From contig JALJCQ010000012.1 of NCBI GenBank assembly GCA_023091665.1, forward strand, positions 2,232,001-2,296,000: a stretch of DNA of 64,000 nt, in the 5' to 3' direction. The stretch is from Pythium myriotylum (taxonomy: Eukaryota; Oomycota; Peronosporomycetes; Pythiales; Pythiaceae). The first letter of the stretch is position 1, and each line of letters starts with the position of its first letter. The notes beneath the pieces were generated by a model, which was not told the DNA's origin, ran no database searches, and saw nothing but the letters and a program-made list of their open reading frames with translations. Of the stretch, positions 21,987 through 32,100 are shown piece by piece. The position numbers and the translations under genes were made by a program.

Positions 21987-22251
21987 GGGGATCCACTTGA
22001 GCACTGGAGTTGCACCGCGCTGTCTTGAGCAAATTGGCGAGTGCGAACGAGTCGGATTGTGAGACTGGGAGCAGAGACCGCGCCCATCAGAGTTCTCTCG
22101 GGGGAAACTGGGAAAGGTGGCGTCCTGAATACCTTTGGAAGTTGATATTCGTTCTTTTTCGAGCACAAGTGCACGTTCTATAACCTTCCATAATGCATGA
22201 CGCTTCGAGAGCAAGAAGCATCAAAGAACATCGTTGGGAAAAATGATCTCT

Positions 22252-24179
22252 TTATTCGTCTTCGTCGTCTGGAGCCCGTGCCTCGCCCGAGAAGCGCTCG
22301 ATCTCCTCGATGAGACCGTGGATTGTTGAGTGCAGGACCACGCGAACACCACGCTTGTCTGCCAGCTTCTTCTCGCGGTTACGCAGCTTGACGTTGAACC
22401 CGAAGATCGGACAGTGCTTGTTGATGGCGACGTCGATATCGTTTGCTGTGATGTGGCCAATGCCGATCCGAACCGTCTTTACAACAACAAAAACAACAAA
22501 AGTTAGCTACCGTGCCACAAACTCAAAGCAAAAGAGAGCAGCACATACATTGACACCCTTGATGTCATCGACGGTATCCTGGATGCTCGTCAAGGAACCA
22601 GCACCATCGGCCTTGACAATGATCGCTTTCCGTGAAGATTCATCAAAATCCTCATCCTCAACGTCTGTCACATCCTCTTGGACATCACTGCTTGTGGAAG
22701 ATGGACTTGCCAGCTCTGCATTTTGGGGGTTAGCATAGCCTCCTTCATCGTTGTCAACAGGTAACGCGCTCTCGGCGAAGTCTAGCGCTAGCTGCCTAGA
22801 TATCACCATTAAAGTTAGTTCATGCCAATGGGAGGTAGATCGTGGCAAACGCACCTCTGTTCGATGACTTGTTTGGCCCTTGCCTCTGGTAGAACGAAGA
22901 AGCCGAACTCGATCGGCGCGTCAACATTCTTCGACTTGTTAGCAAAGGACACATCCACGACCATTCCGGGCAAACCTTCTGGCAGTTCGACACCAGAGTC
23001 GGCATTACGAACACTTCGCACGACGCCATGAATCATGCCCGCTACAAAGTGGTCTTGCTTTTTCAACACTCCGTTTTTCAGGAGTACCCGTAATACGGTC
23101 CCTCGTCCTTTCATTACTATGCTTTCTAGCACGAGCCCTTGGGCAGGGATGTCGGGATCCACGTACGCCTCGAGCTTGTGTTGCAATGGTTGTGTGTCGA
23201 TCAGCTGAGCAATCTGCTCTTTGAGTAAATCGAGGTTTCGACCGGTCTTTCCTGAAATCTCTACGATCGGGCAAGTCTGGAGAGCGACGAATGATCGAAT
23301 CTCGTCTCGCACTTTGTCAATCTGCTCACGCGTGGAGACGTCGATCTTATTTACACATGCGATCACAGGAATTTTGGTTTCTTCAATAGCGCCAACCGAC
23401 TCTTCGGTCTGCAGCAAGCAACCTTCGTCGCTCGCCACGACCAACAGGACGAGATCTGCGACTTGGGCAGCATTGTTGCGCATGCGGAAGAAGTGGAAGT
23501 GCCCAGGAGTGTCCAAGAACGTCGCTCGCAGCGAGGGCGACAGTTGCGCCTCGCAAATGTTGATCTTCTGGGTGATGCCGTGCTTCTCGCTCTTCGCGAT
23601 CGAGGAATTGCGCAGCGTATCCATCAGCGTCGTCTTGCCGTGGTCGACGTGGCCCATCACTGCGATGACGGGGTCGCGCACCATCACGTGTTCGGGCTCC
23701 GTTCCTGACCCCGAGGCGCGCTGCGGCTTCTTCAGCAGCGTCGGCTCGAGATCTTCGTACACGACTTGCATGTCGAACGCGGCGGCGACCTCTTCGGCCA
23801 ACTGGTAGGGCAGGATCACCTCTTTGACGTTTTTGAACTCGAAGCGCTCGTGGCCGATCGTCATGTGGAGCCGTCGGTCGCGTCGCGTGACGACTCTCTT
23901 GAGCACGTCGTCCACGGGCTTCTTGAGCAGTTTCGCGAGCTCGCGCACGCGAACGTAGGCGGGCACGGCAGGCGGCGGCGGCGGCGGCCGGGCGGCTCGA
24001 GCGGCTTTCTTCTGCTCGCGCTTGAGCGCCGCGGCCATCTCTTCCTCGTACGCGGCGAGCGCCGCGCGGCGCCGTTGGCTGCGGCCGCCACGCAGCGTGC
24101 GCACGAGCAGCGCAGCGCCATGGGCCGTCGGCGGCGCGGGGCGCCAGAGCGCGGCGCCTCTCCGCGCGAGCCACCACAT
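22252..24179 (-). CDS. MTIF2: mitochondrial translation initiation factor IF2, lacking the C2 domain
   Basis: Three exons (24179-22855, 22795-22549, 22476-22252; introns 22796-22854 and 22477-22548) give about 598 residues. The first ATG gives an Arg/Ala-rich presequence (MWWLARRGAALWR), fitting mitochondrial import. The G domain shows VMGHVDHGKTT (G1), DTPGH (G3) and NKID (G4). Beta-barrel domain II follows (VLRVLLKNGVLKKQD), then domain III/C1 (IGIGHITANDIDVA, FGFNVKLRN). The protein then ends in an acidic tail, DDEDE. Bacterial and most mitochondrial IF2 proteins continue with a linker helix and the C2 domain that binds formylmethionyl-tRNA; neither is present and no donor site near the end offers an extension. 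An acidic insert sits between domains II and III. Confidence 0.92.
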
Positions 24180-24193
24180 CACCTTCGCGCGCG

Positions 24194-24198
24194 CCAAT
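24194..24198. promoter_or_regulatory. CCAAT box between IF2 and the mitochondrial carrier
   Basis: A CCAAT pentamer in the 164-bp spacer between the divergent start codons at 24179 and 24344. Both products are mitochondrial, so a shared bidirectional promoter is plausible. Motif only. Confidence 0.35.
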
Positions 24199-24343
24199 CA
24201 GTGACGCGCTCGCCAACAGCTCAGTCGTGTGGTGTTGTCCACACGACCCGAAGAGCTTGTTGCACATTGGCTGAGGGGGATGGGCCGTGGCTTCACCGAC
24301 GTCAGGGGCGAGCCACTTCGCGTCTTGCACCGCCGCCGCCGCC

Positions 24344-25368
24344 ATGCTGGATCTGCGCGAGACCGCGTCGGGCGTCGTCGGCGCCTTCTGCTGCGTCTAC
24401 GCGGGGCTGCCCTTCGAGGTCGTCAAGGTGCGACTCCAGACCCAGGGCGAGCCCAAGACCTACAACTCGGTCGGCCACGCCTTCCGCCGCATCGCGACCG
24501 AGGAAGGCGTCTTCTCGCTCTGGAAGGGCGCCGTGCCGGCGCTCTCGAGCTCCATCATCGAGAACTCGGTGCTCTTCAGCGTCAACGGCATCGCGCGCCG
24601 CGGCGTGCTCGCTCTCCACGGCGCGCGCAAGGTGGCGACGGACCAGGACCAGGAGTACGAGCTCACGACGCTCGACGAGGCGCTCATGGGGGCGTTCGCC
24701 GGCGTCTTCTCTGCTACGGTGCGTTTTGTGTGAGGTGTCGTTGCTCCTGTGCGAGGCCGCGAACTGATAGACGATGCGGACCAATGTAGGCGATCACTCC
24801 CGCGGAAGTCATCAAGGTGAAGCTCCAGTACCAGCGAGGACGCATGGGCAAGGGCGAGTACAAAGGCCCGCTCGACTGTCTCATTAAAGTGGCTCGTCGA
24901 GAGGGTCCTCGTGGGCTGTTCAGCGGCCTCTCAGCGCTGCTCTTGCGCGACGTGCCGTTCAATTTCTTCTTCTTTGGTGGCTTCGAGTTCTACACATCGG
25001 CCATGGTCAAGGCTCTCGGCAAAAACTCGAAAGAGGATCTCAACCCGCTTTTCATCCTCACGGCTGGAGGACTCGCTGGCGCGACGGGCTGGAGCATCGT
25101 CTTCCCGGCGGATCTACTCAAGTCGTACATGCAGACCGCAGCGAATGCCACTCCTGCCGCTGGCTCGTCATCGGCCGTCGTCGCTCGTCCTGGCCTCGTG
25201 TCGACGGCTCGCCAAGTCTACAAGCAGCACGGCATCCACGGCTTCTACCGCGGCTGGTCTGCCGCCGTGATGCGATCTTTCCCAGCGAACGGTTCGCTCT
25301 TCCTCGGCGTCGAGATGACCCATCGCCTGTTCCGATACCTGGATGCTGTGCGTGCAACTGAAGCGTGA
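24344..25368 (+). CDS. mitochondrial carrier family (SLC25) protein
   Basis: Two exons (24344-24718 and 24790-25368; intron 24719-24789) give about 317 residues, the standard length. Three repeats each carry the family signature after an odd-numbered membrane helix: LPFEVVKVRLQTQ, TPAEVIKVKLQYQ and FPADLLKSYMQ. The sequence is nearest in feel to the ornithine/carnitine-type subgroup, but the transported substrate cannot be assigned by eye. The ATG at 24344 is used because the frame further upstream opens only with GTG. The intron lies between repeats 1 and 2. The inner mitochondrial membrane is the expected location. Confidence 0.93.
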
Positions 25369-25708
25369 TGTACGCGTGCCTAGTAGAGATAGAATGTGTG
25401 TGTACTCTAAGCTTTGAGAAGCTGTCGTCCTCGACGACTGGGTAATAATATGAAGGCTAGTCCATTCTTACAGCCCAATCCAAAAGAGGTCCCTGCTCTC
25501 CTTTGAGTCTTAGTCAGCTCATGTATTCTGGCCAGCCACAGAACGAGGCCTCGGCAACTTGCAGGGCACTCTCCTCGCCATACCTACTCAAGTCACGCGT
25601 TCCAAGCGTCCTTGCGAGTGCATCAATCGTCTTCTCTCATTAGCGTCCCTACATCCAGTAGAAACTTCTTGTTCGTCTCCACTCATCACTTCCAGCGCAT
25701 TGCTCTGC
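25369..25708. other. 340-bp spacer between carrier and NudE-like gene
   Basis: Contains the carrier 3' end and presumably the NudE-like promoter, both genes being on the plus strand. The NudE-like frame is open back to 25559 but only from a TTG. I see no RNA gene or repeat. Confidence 0.5.
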
Positions 25709-26533
25709 ATGGGAATGGTCACCGAGCAACCCAGTGGTCAAGCAGTGAGGGTCGAGAACGACAACGAGTCCAGCGCGAACAGCAAGGTCGCAGGAATGGT
25801 CGCACCTGTGGAGACTTTAGGCGTCGGACTCGACACGCTGGGGGCCATTCTGGCCACTAAAGACAGCGAACTGCGCATGTTGCAGAAGACCCACGACGAG
25901 TACGTTCGATCCAGTTGCGAGTATGAGAAAGAGCTCGAGGGTGAGATCGAGCGGTACGAGAAGAAGACTCACACGATGGACGCGCAAATTCAGTCTCTTG
26001 AGGAGAGCAAGGCCCAGCTACAGTCCACACTTACGCAGCTGCAAAACGAACTGGCAATCGCTGCCAAGCGTGAGCAAGCCTTGGCGGCCCAGGCAGAGGA
26101 GATGAAGTGGAGAATCCAGCGCCTCGAGCAAACCAACGATGAACTAGAAACGGCGACGCGCGTCGCGCAAGCATCAATCGAAGAACTACAGCACCGGGTG
26201 GATACCCTGACCGAAGAGAACGTCTTCTTACAACAGGAAAAAGAAGACGTAGCCGCTTCTGTTGAACCAACCCCAGACCCCGACGTGGTCAACACAACTA
26301 CAAGTGAGTCTCTTAACTCCCGCGCGCCCGAGCGCCGCAAAACTGGTCGGTATCCGGAGGTTGTTGAAAGTTGTCTTCACATGACCTGCACAAACGATCA
26401 ATGCCGTCACGCGCAAATTGCAGTCATGCTCCCAACAGACCAAGCAATGGCCACGAAATCTCGCTGCAACAAGAAGGCGTCGGGGAAAAGGCCATTCTTC
26501 GAGAGGATTCGTCGGCTGTGCGCGCGCTCTTAG
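25709..26533 (+). CDS. NudE/NUDEL-like coiled-coil protein
   Basis: Intronless, about 274 residues from the ATG at 25709. A long coiled coil covers about residues 45-190. Its core, including YEKELEGEIERYEKK and LEQTNDELETATR followed by SIEELQHRVDTLTEEN, follows the pattern of the NudE/NDEL1 family, which recruits LIS1 and cytoplasmic dynein. The C-terminal 90 residues are basic with several Cys (CLHMTCTNDQC) and are not typical of the animal proteins. Coiled coils give weak similarity, so any other dynein- or centrosome-associated coiled-coil protein remains possible. Confidence 0.6.
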   Translation: MGMVTEQPSGQAVRVENDNESSANSKVAGMVAPVETLGVGLDTLGAILATKDSELRMLQKTHDEYVRSSCEYEKELEGEIERYEKKTHTMDAQIQSLEESKAQLQSTLTQLQNELAIAAKREQALAAQAEEMKWRIQRLEQTNDELETATRVAQASIEELQHRVDTLTEENVFLQQEKEDVAASVEPTPDPDVVNTTTSESLNSRAPERRKTGRYPEVVESCLHMTCTNDQCRHAQIAVMLPTDQAMATKSRCNKKASGKRPFFERIRRLCARS

Positions 26534-26659
26534 AAAAACCCGCCATCAGCCATCACTCACTTTCACGAGTGATAACTGCTCCCAGTTTCGAGAGCTTTTC
26601 CGCGATGTCAGAGTCAATTTTGCATCCAGCCCACGTCACGTCAACTAGGCGTACCCACA

Positions 26660-27136
26660 ATGCTAGTCCGTGGCGTTGCCGTCATCTTCGCGCTTGGATT
26701 GGTCACTCCGGTGAGCGTTGTGGGTTTGCCCTGTACGGCCGACCACCTTGCCTCCTTCAAAGAGACGACGATTGCTGGACCTGTGAATAAGTGCATGAGT
26801 GCCAGCGAGGTGAGATTCTCGATGCCACCCACGGCAGATCTCACCGAAACCCAGCGTAACCAGGTTTGTGACGAGAAGATCTGCAAGGAAATGATTGCAG
26901 CCCTTGATGATATGGATATCCCACGTTGCGACCTGCTCTACAGCGGGAAGAACGTAACGCTCCAGGCAAGTCTTGACCGCTTTACTGCTATTTGTGACGC
27001 CCCGCGCAGTCGTGCACCCGAGGTTAAGAAGCGCAGCGCCAAGAAGAGTGATGCGTCGTCTGCGGACGCGATAGCTTCTCGAGTCGGTATTGTCGCCACG
27101 GTCATTACCATCGCTATTGCTGCTTCATTTCACTGA
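26660..27136 (+). CDS. elicitin-like secreted protein with probable GPI anchor
   Basis: Intronless, 158 residues. A signal peptide (about residues 1-22) is followed by six cysteines at 25, 45, 70, 75, 90 and 112. The central spacing, four then fourteen residues, is the elicitin hallmark; the outer spacings (19, 24 and 21) differ from the canonical elicitin pattern, so this is an elicitin-like (ELL) member. A Lys/Ser/Ala-rich linker then leads to a C-terminal hydrophobic tail with small residues before it, consistent with GPI attachment to the plasma membrane or wall. Elicitins of oomycetes bind sterols and lipids. An N-glycosylation site (NVT) lies at about residue 98. Confidence 0.88.
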   Translation: MLVRGVAVIFALGLVTPVSVVGLPCTADHLASFKETTIAGPVNKCMSASEVRFSMPPTADLTETQRNQVCDEKICKEMIAALDDMDIPRCDLLYSGKNVTLQASLDRFTAICDAPRSRAPEVKKRSAKKSDASSADAIASRVGIVATVITIAIAASFH

Positions 27137-27270
27137 TACCGGAATGAGATCCTGGTTGCGGGACAGACAGAAACCAATGATCGAACTTCTCATACTCGGC
27201 TAGCATCTTGATAAGCCTCATCGGAAATGCTTTTCTCACTTCATTTCAGCCGTAAATTTCATCCTACCTT

Positions 27271-28797
27271 CTATGCGCTCGGTCTCTTGGCCGCTAGGAT
27301 GGCACTGTGCTGACCACCAGCGTCAATCTGCAAGACGTCGGCATCACCGAACTTGGTCTTGGCCCAGTTGATTTGTCGTGGTCGGTTTTCGTCCTGCTCA
27401 TCGCCGTGCCCCAGGGCAAGCATATCGCCGTAGCCCCACGAGTATACGTGGTTGTCTTCGGAAAGCGCAAGAGTGTGGTTCGACCCGCTCGCAATATTCT
27501 TGATGACTACACCACTCGGCTTGAACGTCACCTTCTGTGGTCGATCCTTGAAGTCACCGGTTTGGCATTCATCAAGCATACCAAGCTGACCCGAGTCAGC
27601 TCGACCAAATGCGTAAACCTCGCCGTCATTTGTCAGTACGATCGAGTGGTGCGTGCCACCTTCCACGGCCGCGACATTCTTGTCTGTTAGGTCATCCACG
27701 AGCTGTAACACTTCACAGTTCTTGTCGTTGCCGATGCCTAACTGCCCGTAGTTGTTTAAGCCACACGTGTAAAGGTAGCCATTCGACGCGAGCGCCACCA
27801 GCGTGTGGTACGATCCGCAACCGATCGCCTTCACAGGGGGCAGTTCGTCAGATCCGAGAGCCACCCGTTTGGGAGCTAAATGCTCACGGAAGACCATGTC
27901 GACCTTGTACTCATCGTTGTCGTCGCGGATCTTGGCGTCCACCGTGCGTGCCAACTGGCCCATCTCGCCGAGCCCCCACGAGTACACGTGTCCTTGACTC
28001 GTTCGAACCACGTTGAACGAGCTGCCGCACTTGAGGTCGACGACATTGCTGAGCCCTTTGACGAGGAATGGCTTGGGCTGCTTCTGTTTGAACGAAGTGG
28101 TTGGCGTCGCCGAGTCACACCACATCTTGCCTTCTTTGTCTTTGTAGGCTCCCCACGTGTACACCTGGCCGCTCGATGTCATCACAGCCGTGTGCGAGTC
28201 ACCGCCGACCGCCAGAACGGCGCGTCGACCGGGCCCGAAGCCATCGACCTTGGCGGGCAGGTTTTCGTCGCCTGTACGGCCGAGCGCGCCGTCGTCGTTG
28301 CAGCCCCACGTGTACACCTCGCCGTCCGCCGTGATCGCCGCTGAGTGGAGCCCGCCGCACATGACGCGCGTGATGGCGATCTTTTGCAGCGTGCCGACGA
28401 TGCGCGGGAACTTGACCATGAGGTCGTCGTCCTCCTCGACGCCGTGGCCGAGCTGGCCGCAGTCGCCGCTGCCGAAGGTCAGGAGCTGGCCGGCGCGGCC
28501 GCCGAACTTGGCGACGACGTCGCGCGCGTAGCTGATGTACTCGCGCATGTTCTCGCTCCAGTCGCCGTGCTTGTTGTGGCTCCATTGGGCCTTGAGACTG
28601 CCCACGAACGCGTCGTTGAGCGCCGCGAGCTGGCTGCGCGCGAGCGGCGCGACGGCGGAGGCCGTGGCGATGCGGCGGGCGCTGATGACGTCATCGGACG
28701 CGCGCTGGAAGCCGCTGGTGATCGCGCTGCCGTTCGCGGCCTCCGAGGCCTCGTACTCGTGCTTGGAGATGCCGCCGTCCAGGCGTCCGCGCTTCAT
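27271..28797 (-). CDS. RCC1: RCC1-type seven-blade beta-propeller (Ran guanine nucleotide exchange factor)
   Basis: Intronless, 508 residues. After a basic and Ala/Ser-rich N-terminal extension of about 105 residues come seven RCC1 repeats, with typical turns such as FGSGDCGQLGHG, TWGCNDDGALGR, SWGLGEMGQLAR, CGLNNYGQLGIG and FGRADSGQLG. The overall pattern and length fit RCC1 proper, the chromatin-bound exchange factor for Ran that drives nuclear transport and spindle assembly. The basic stretch at the start (MKRGR) may act as a nuclear localisation signal. Other RCC1-repeat proteins exist, so the Ran role is a strong inference and not proof. It converges on the elicitin-like gene (134 bp) and diverges from the 5-phosphatase gene. 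Confidence 0.88.
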   Translation of the reverse strand: MKRGRLDGGISKHEYEASEAANGSAITSGFQRASDDVISARRIATASAVAPLARSQLAALNDAFVGSLKAQWSHNKHGDWSENMREYISYARDVVAKFGGRAGQLLTFGSGDCGQLGHGVEEDDDLMVKFPRIVGTLQKIAITRVMCGGLHSAAITADGEVYTWGCNDDGALGRTGDENLPAKVDGFGPGRRAVLAVGGDSHTAVMTSSGQVYTWGAYKDKEGKMWCDSATPTTSFKQKQPKPFLVKGLSNVVDLKCGSSFNVVRTSQGHVYSWGLGEMGQLARTVDAKIRDDNDEYKVDMVFREHLAPKRVALGSDELPPVKAIGCGSYHTLVALASNGYLYTCGLNNYGQLGIGNDKNCEVLQLVDDLTDKNVAAVEGGTHHSIVLTNDGEVYAFGRADSGQLGMLDECQTGDFKDRPQKVTFKPSGVVIKNIASGSNHTLALSEDNHVYSWGYGDMLALGHGDEQDENRPRQINWAKTKFGDADVLQIDAGGQHSAILAAKRPSA

Positions 28798-29195
28798 GGT
28801 GGCCCCGCCTCTTTGGGATTTGGCGCGCGCCAGTCGGCCCGCCCAGCGGACGGGTGGGTGGGTTGGGTATCACATGTCGTGCGGCCCGAAAAACGGGTTT
28901 CCGGTATTCTCCTAAACCAGTATATAATGTGTATCTCGTGAAAAATTGGAAGCGGGTTCTGTGTTTAGGGCTCGGTGATTTAACGCTGTCGGGATCCAGC
29001 GGGGTTTTATTTCTTGTTTTCTTTCTCACCAAATACGGTACAGAAGAGGGACAGCTCGTACCCCGTGCCCCCACTCTGCAAAAAGTGTAGGTCCCGAGAC
29101 CTTGAGGTTACGCCGTACCCCGCGTACCCACCGCACCCGACCGGGAGCATTGACGGTCGGCTTCCTCAGTCACAGACCGGCATCTCAGACACCCC
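28798..29195. other. 398-bp divergent promoter region of RCC1 and inositol 5-phosphatase
   Basis: Spacer between two start codons on opposite strands. It holds a TATA-like TATATAAT at 28921-28928 and an ATTGG box at 28945-28949, flanked by GC-rich sequence on both sides. No coding segment or RNA gene is recognised. Confidence 0.45.
28921..28928. promoter_or_regulatory. TATA-like element in the RCC1/5-phosphatase promoter
   Basis: TATATAAT in an AT-rich island inside a GC-rich divergent spacer, 124 bp from the RCC1 start and 268 bp from the 5-phosphatase start, with an ATTGG box 16 bp further on. Oomycete promoters more often use an initiator than a TATA box, so this is tentative. Confidence 0.3.
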
Positions 29196-32100
29196 ATGGC
29201 CTCGCGCGCGCTCGAGCCGCCGGGCTCGGCGCCGCCCGTGGCCGTGCGCGGCCGCGCCTTCACGCAGATAGAAGACTCCTCCGCGCCCGCCGCGCTCCCG
29301 GACTTCCTCGCCGCCTCGCCGCCGACCTCCGAGCCCTCGACGCCGCCGCGCGCGTCCGCCAAGACCATCGAGATCAAGCGCCTCGTGTCGCCGTCGCGCT
29401 CGCCCACGCGCTTCGCCGCCACGGCCCTCAGCGCCGTCGCCGCGATCAGCTCGCCCGTGGCAGCGGGGAAGGCCGCCGCCGCGCCGCCCGTGGCCACGGC
29501 GCCCGGCTCTCTCGGCCGCGACCTCTTCAACAGCGTCTCGCCCAGCGAACTCGCGCTGCGAGCCAGCTTGCCAGCCGCGCCGCCCCTCGTGGGCGTAGCC
29601 AGCGCACCCGTTCGCGCTGTTGACGACCTGGATCTCGAACAGGAGAAGGCGCGTCGCGTGTCTCAGTGGCGCCAAGAAGCTGCACGCCTCTCAGCGCGAG
29701 TGCGAGAGCTCGAGAAAGAAAACCAACAGCTGCGGCGCCTGCCGTCGCGCACCGCACCGCCGCGCACGATCTCGGGTGGCGAGTACATGGAGTCGCTGGC
29801 GTCCGGCACGGCGTCATTGAGCGACCAGGAGAACCAGGAGAGCGCGAACGGGAGCAAGGAGCACATCCGCACACGCATCCACAAATCCCAGAGCGTCGCC
29901 AGCGGCTTCGGATACTCGGGTCGAACGGTCGCCGAGGCTGCAGCTGCATCCCACCGCGCGCGGTCGAAGCGCCTGAATACACCAGTGAGCTTCGCTGGTG
30001 GCGAGCCACTGCAAAAGTACAAGTCGGGATACTGGAACGACCGAAACAACGTCAAGAGCAGCTTTAGCTGCAACAACCTTGCGGATATGGAGAACAGCGC
30101 ACTCGTCGTTGACAAAACGCAGCCACAGCAAGCACAACGACCGGTTGGCACTCTCCAGAAATCTCACAGCACCAACACAAAGAGCAATACCAAAGCGAAC
30201 CGAGATGCTGCTGCGCTCATGCGCTCAGGGACACGCAAGAACGACTCGTTCCTCCGCACAGGTTTAGAAACGACCGGTGAGGAGATGGCAGCACACCACA
30301 AGCAGCAGCTCGCCATCGCCTCGTCCTTCCGCGGGTCGAGTGTAACGCGCGCGGCTCCTTCGTCTCAGCGGAAAGACAGGAAGGACCTTGATATTGACGA
30401 ACTCACGGACGATGGTGATGTTGCGGATGTTGAAGACGGCGAGGAGGAGCAGGCGCCTGTAACGTCACCTCGATCGTACTTCGAAGCGAGCCTGCGTAGT
30501 GTGGGTGGATCCTTCCGAATGACCAACAAATCGACAGCGCTTGCAGCGACCAAGCGACCAACGACTGGTGATGTTCGGCTATGGGTGGGGACTTGGAACA
30601 TGGGCGCCGCAGATCCGTTTGTGGATAAGAATGGGATTATCGATGAGCAGGCCTCGGCTGCGATGCTGCAGCAGTTCGTGCCCCATGGCTATCAAATCTA
30701 CGTGCTGGGACTCCAAGAAGGCGTCTCCGAGAACCCGTATCACGCTCTCGCGGCGTATTTAAACCGAAACGAAAGCGGCACGCGCTACTATCGCCTCGAG
30801 CTCAAGAACAGTGACTTCTTGGTTGCGAATAAGAACCACCCCGAGGAAGCAACAATTGATGCAGTTCGTGGCCGTGGTGATGGAGCATTTGTCGGAACGA
30901 AGTTTACAGGTATTGCCGTGTTTTATGCGGCTCCTATTCAAGACAAGGTAAAGTTGCTCCGCGCGGGAGTTCACAAGTTCAACCTGACCAGTGGCTCCAA
31001 GGGTGGAGTTGCGGTCGCACTCTTGATCAACCAAACGTCAATTGTTTTTGTGAACTGTCACTTGGATGCTCGGAATGATGGGTATCGACGTGAACAAATT
31101 CGCAACCTGAACGCCAATCTAGGCAAAGTTATGGGCCACTCCAGTTTCGACCTGACTGAACAGTTTCATCACGTTGTGTGGATGGGTGATATGAACTACC
31201 GCATCGTCCATCTCGATCCGGACATTGTACTGCACATGCTCGAGGAAGGTCGTAACGCGGAACTCCACGACAAATTTGATGGTTTGCTGAACGATCGGCG
31301 TAATGGCGGAGTCTTTGATGGGTTTACGGAGCCGAACAAGTTTCCTGACTTCTACCCAACCTACAAGAAGTTTCCAAAGCGAGGACGCGTTAACTATCGC
31401 TCACCGTCATGGACACGCCTCGTGTACCGTGTACTGTACAAGGAACCCTTTTACAAAGGTGGGAAAGTGAAGAAGCGTGTTCCGGGGTGGTGTGATCGTA
31501 TTCTGATCCATTCGCTTCTTGTGGGCGATTCGAAGCTAATGCCTGAGAAAGTGCTCAGCCCATTTGAGGACCAGCAGACGTGGATTGACAATTATCGCTC
31601 AGTTAACGAAGGCGACGGAATGGACGTCAGCGACCACAGTCCGGTGTATGCCACGTTCACACTGAGTTTCCCGCAACAAACGGATATTCTCAACAACGTG
31701 TCTCCTAGACATGCTCGCAGGAGTTCAAGGTCGATGTCAAGCGTCTCTCTCCGCGATTCAGCATCACAACCAAGATCGTCTTTAGGTGGCAGTTACTTCG
31801 ACAACCCTGATGTAGTACGCCGCATCGCCGCCAACGTTTCGAGTCGGCCAGTGTCCACAGTGCTTCGAGTCTTCAACATGCAGCTGTTTTGGAACGACAA
31901 CGTTGTGGTTCCGAAACGAACTCGAGTTGTTGCGCCACTAATCGGTGAAGACACGAAGCAGTGCGACGTTATTGGCGAGCGCTGCCAGGGTACAAATGGT
32001 CTCAATTTGTCATTGAACGCGGTAGTGCAACATTCTCGTCCTCTGGAGCACCTTCACATGCTCGTTTCGGTAAAACATGAGACAATCAGCGGGCATTGCA

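Noticed and set aside
23766..24767. 333-codon plus-strand frame and 320-codon minus-strand frame over IF2 and the carrier
   Set aside because: Arg/Ala/Ser-rich composition typical of shifted frames in GC-rich coding DNA; IF2 and carrier frames are well supported.
30541..30762. Alternative plus-strand frame inside the inositol 5-phosphatase
   Set aside because: It lies entirely within the conserved catalytic domain in a shifted frame.
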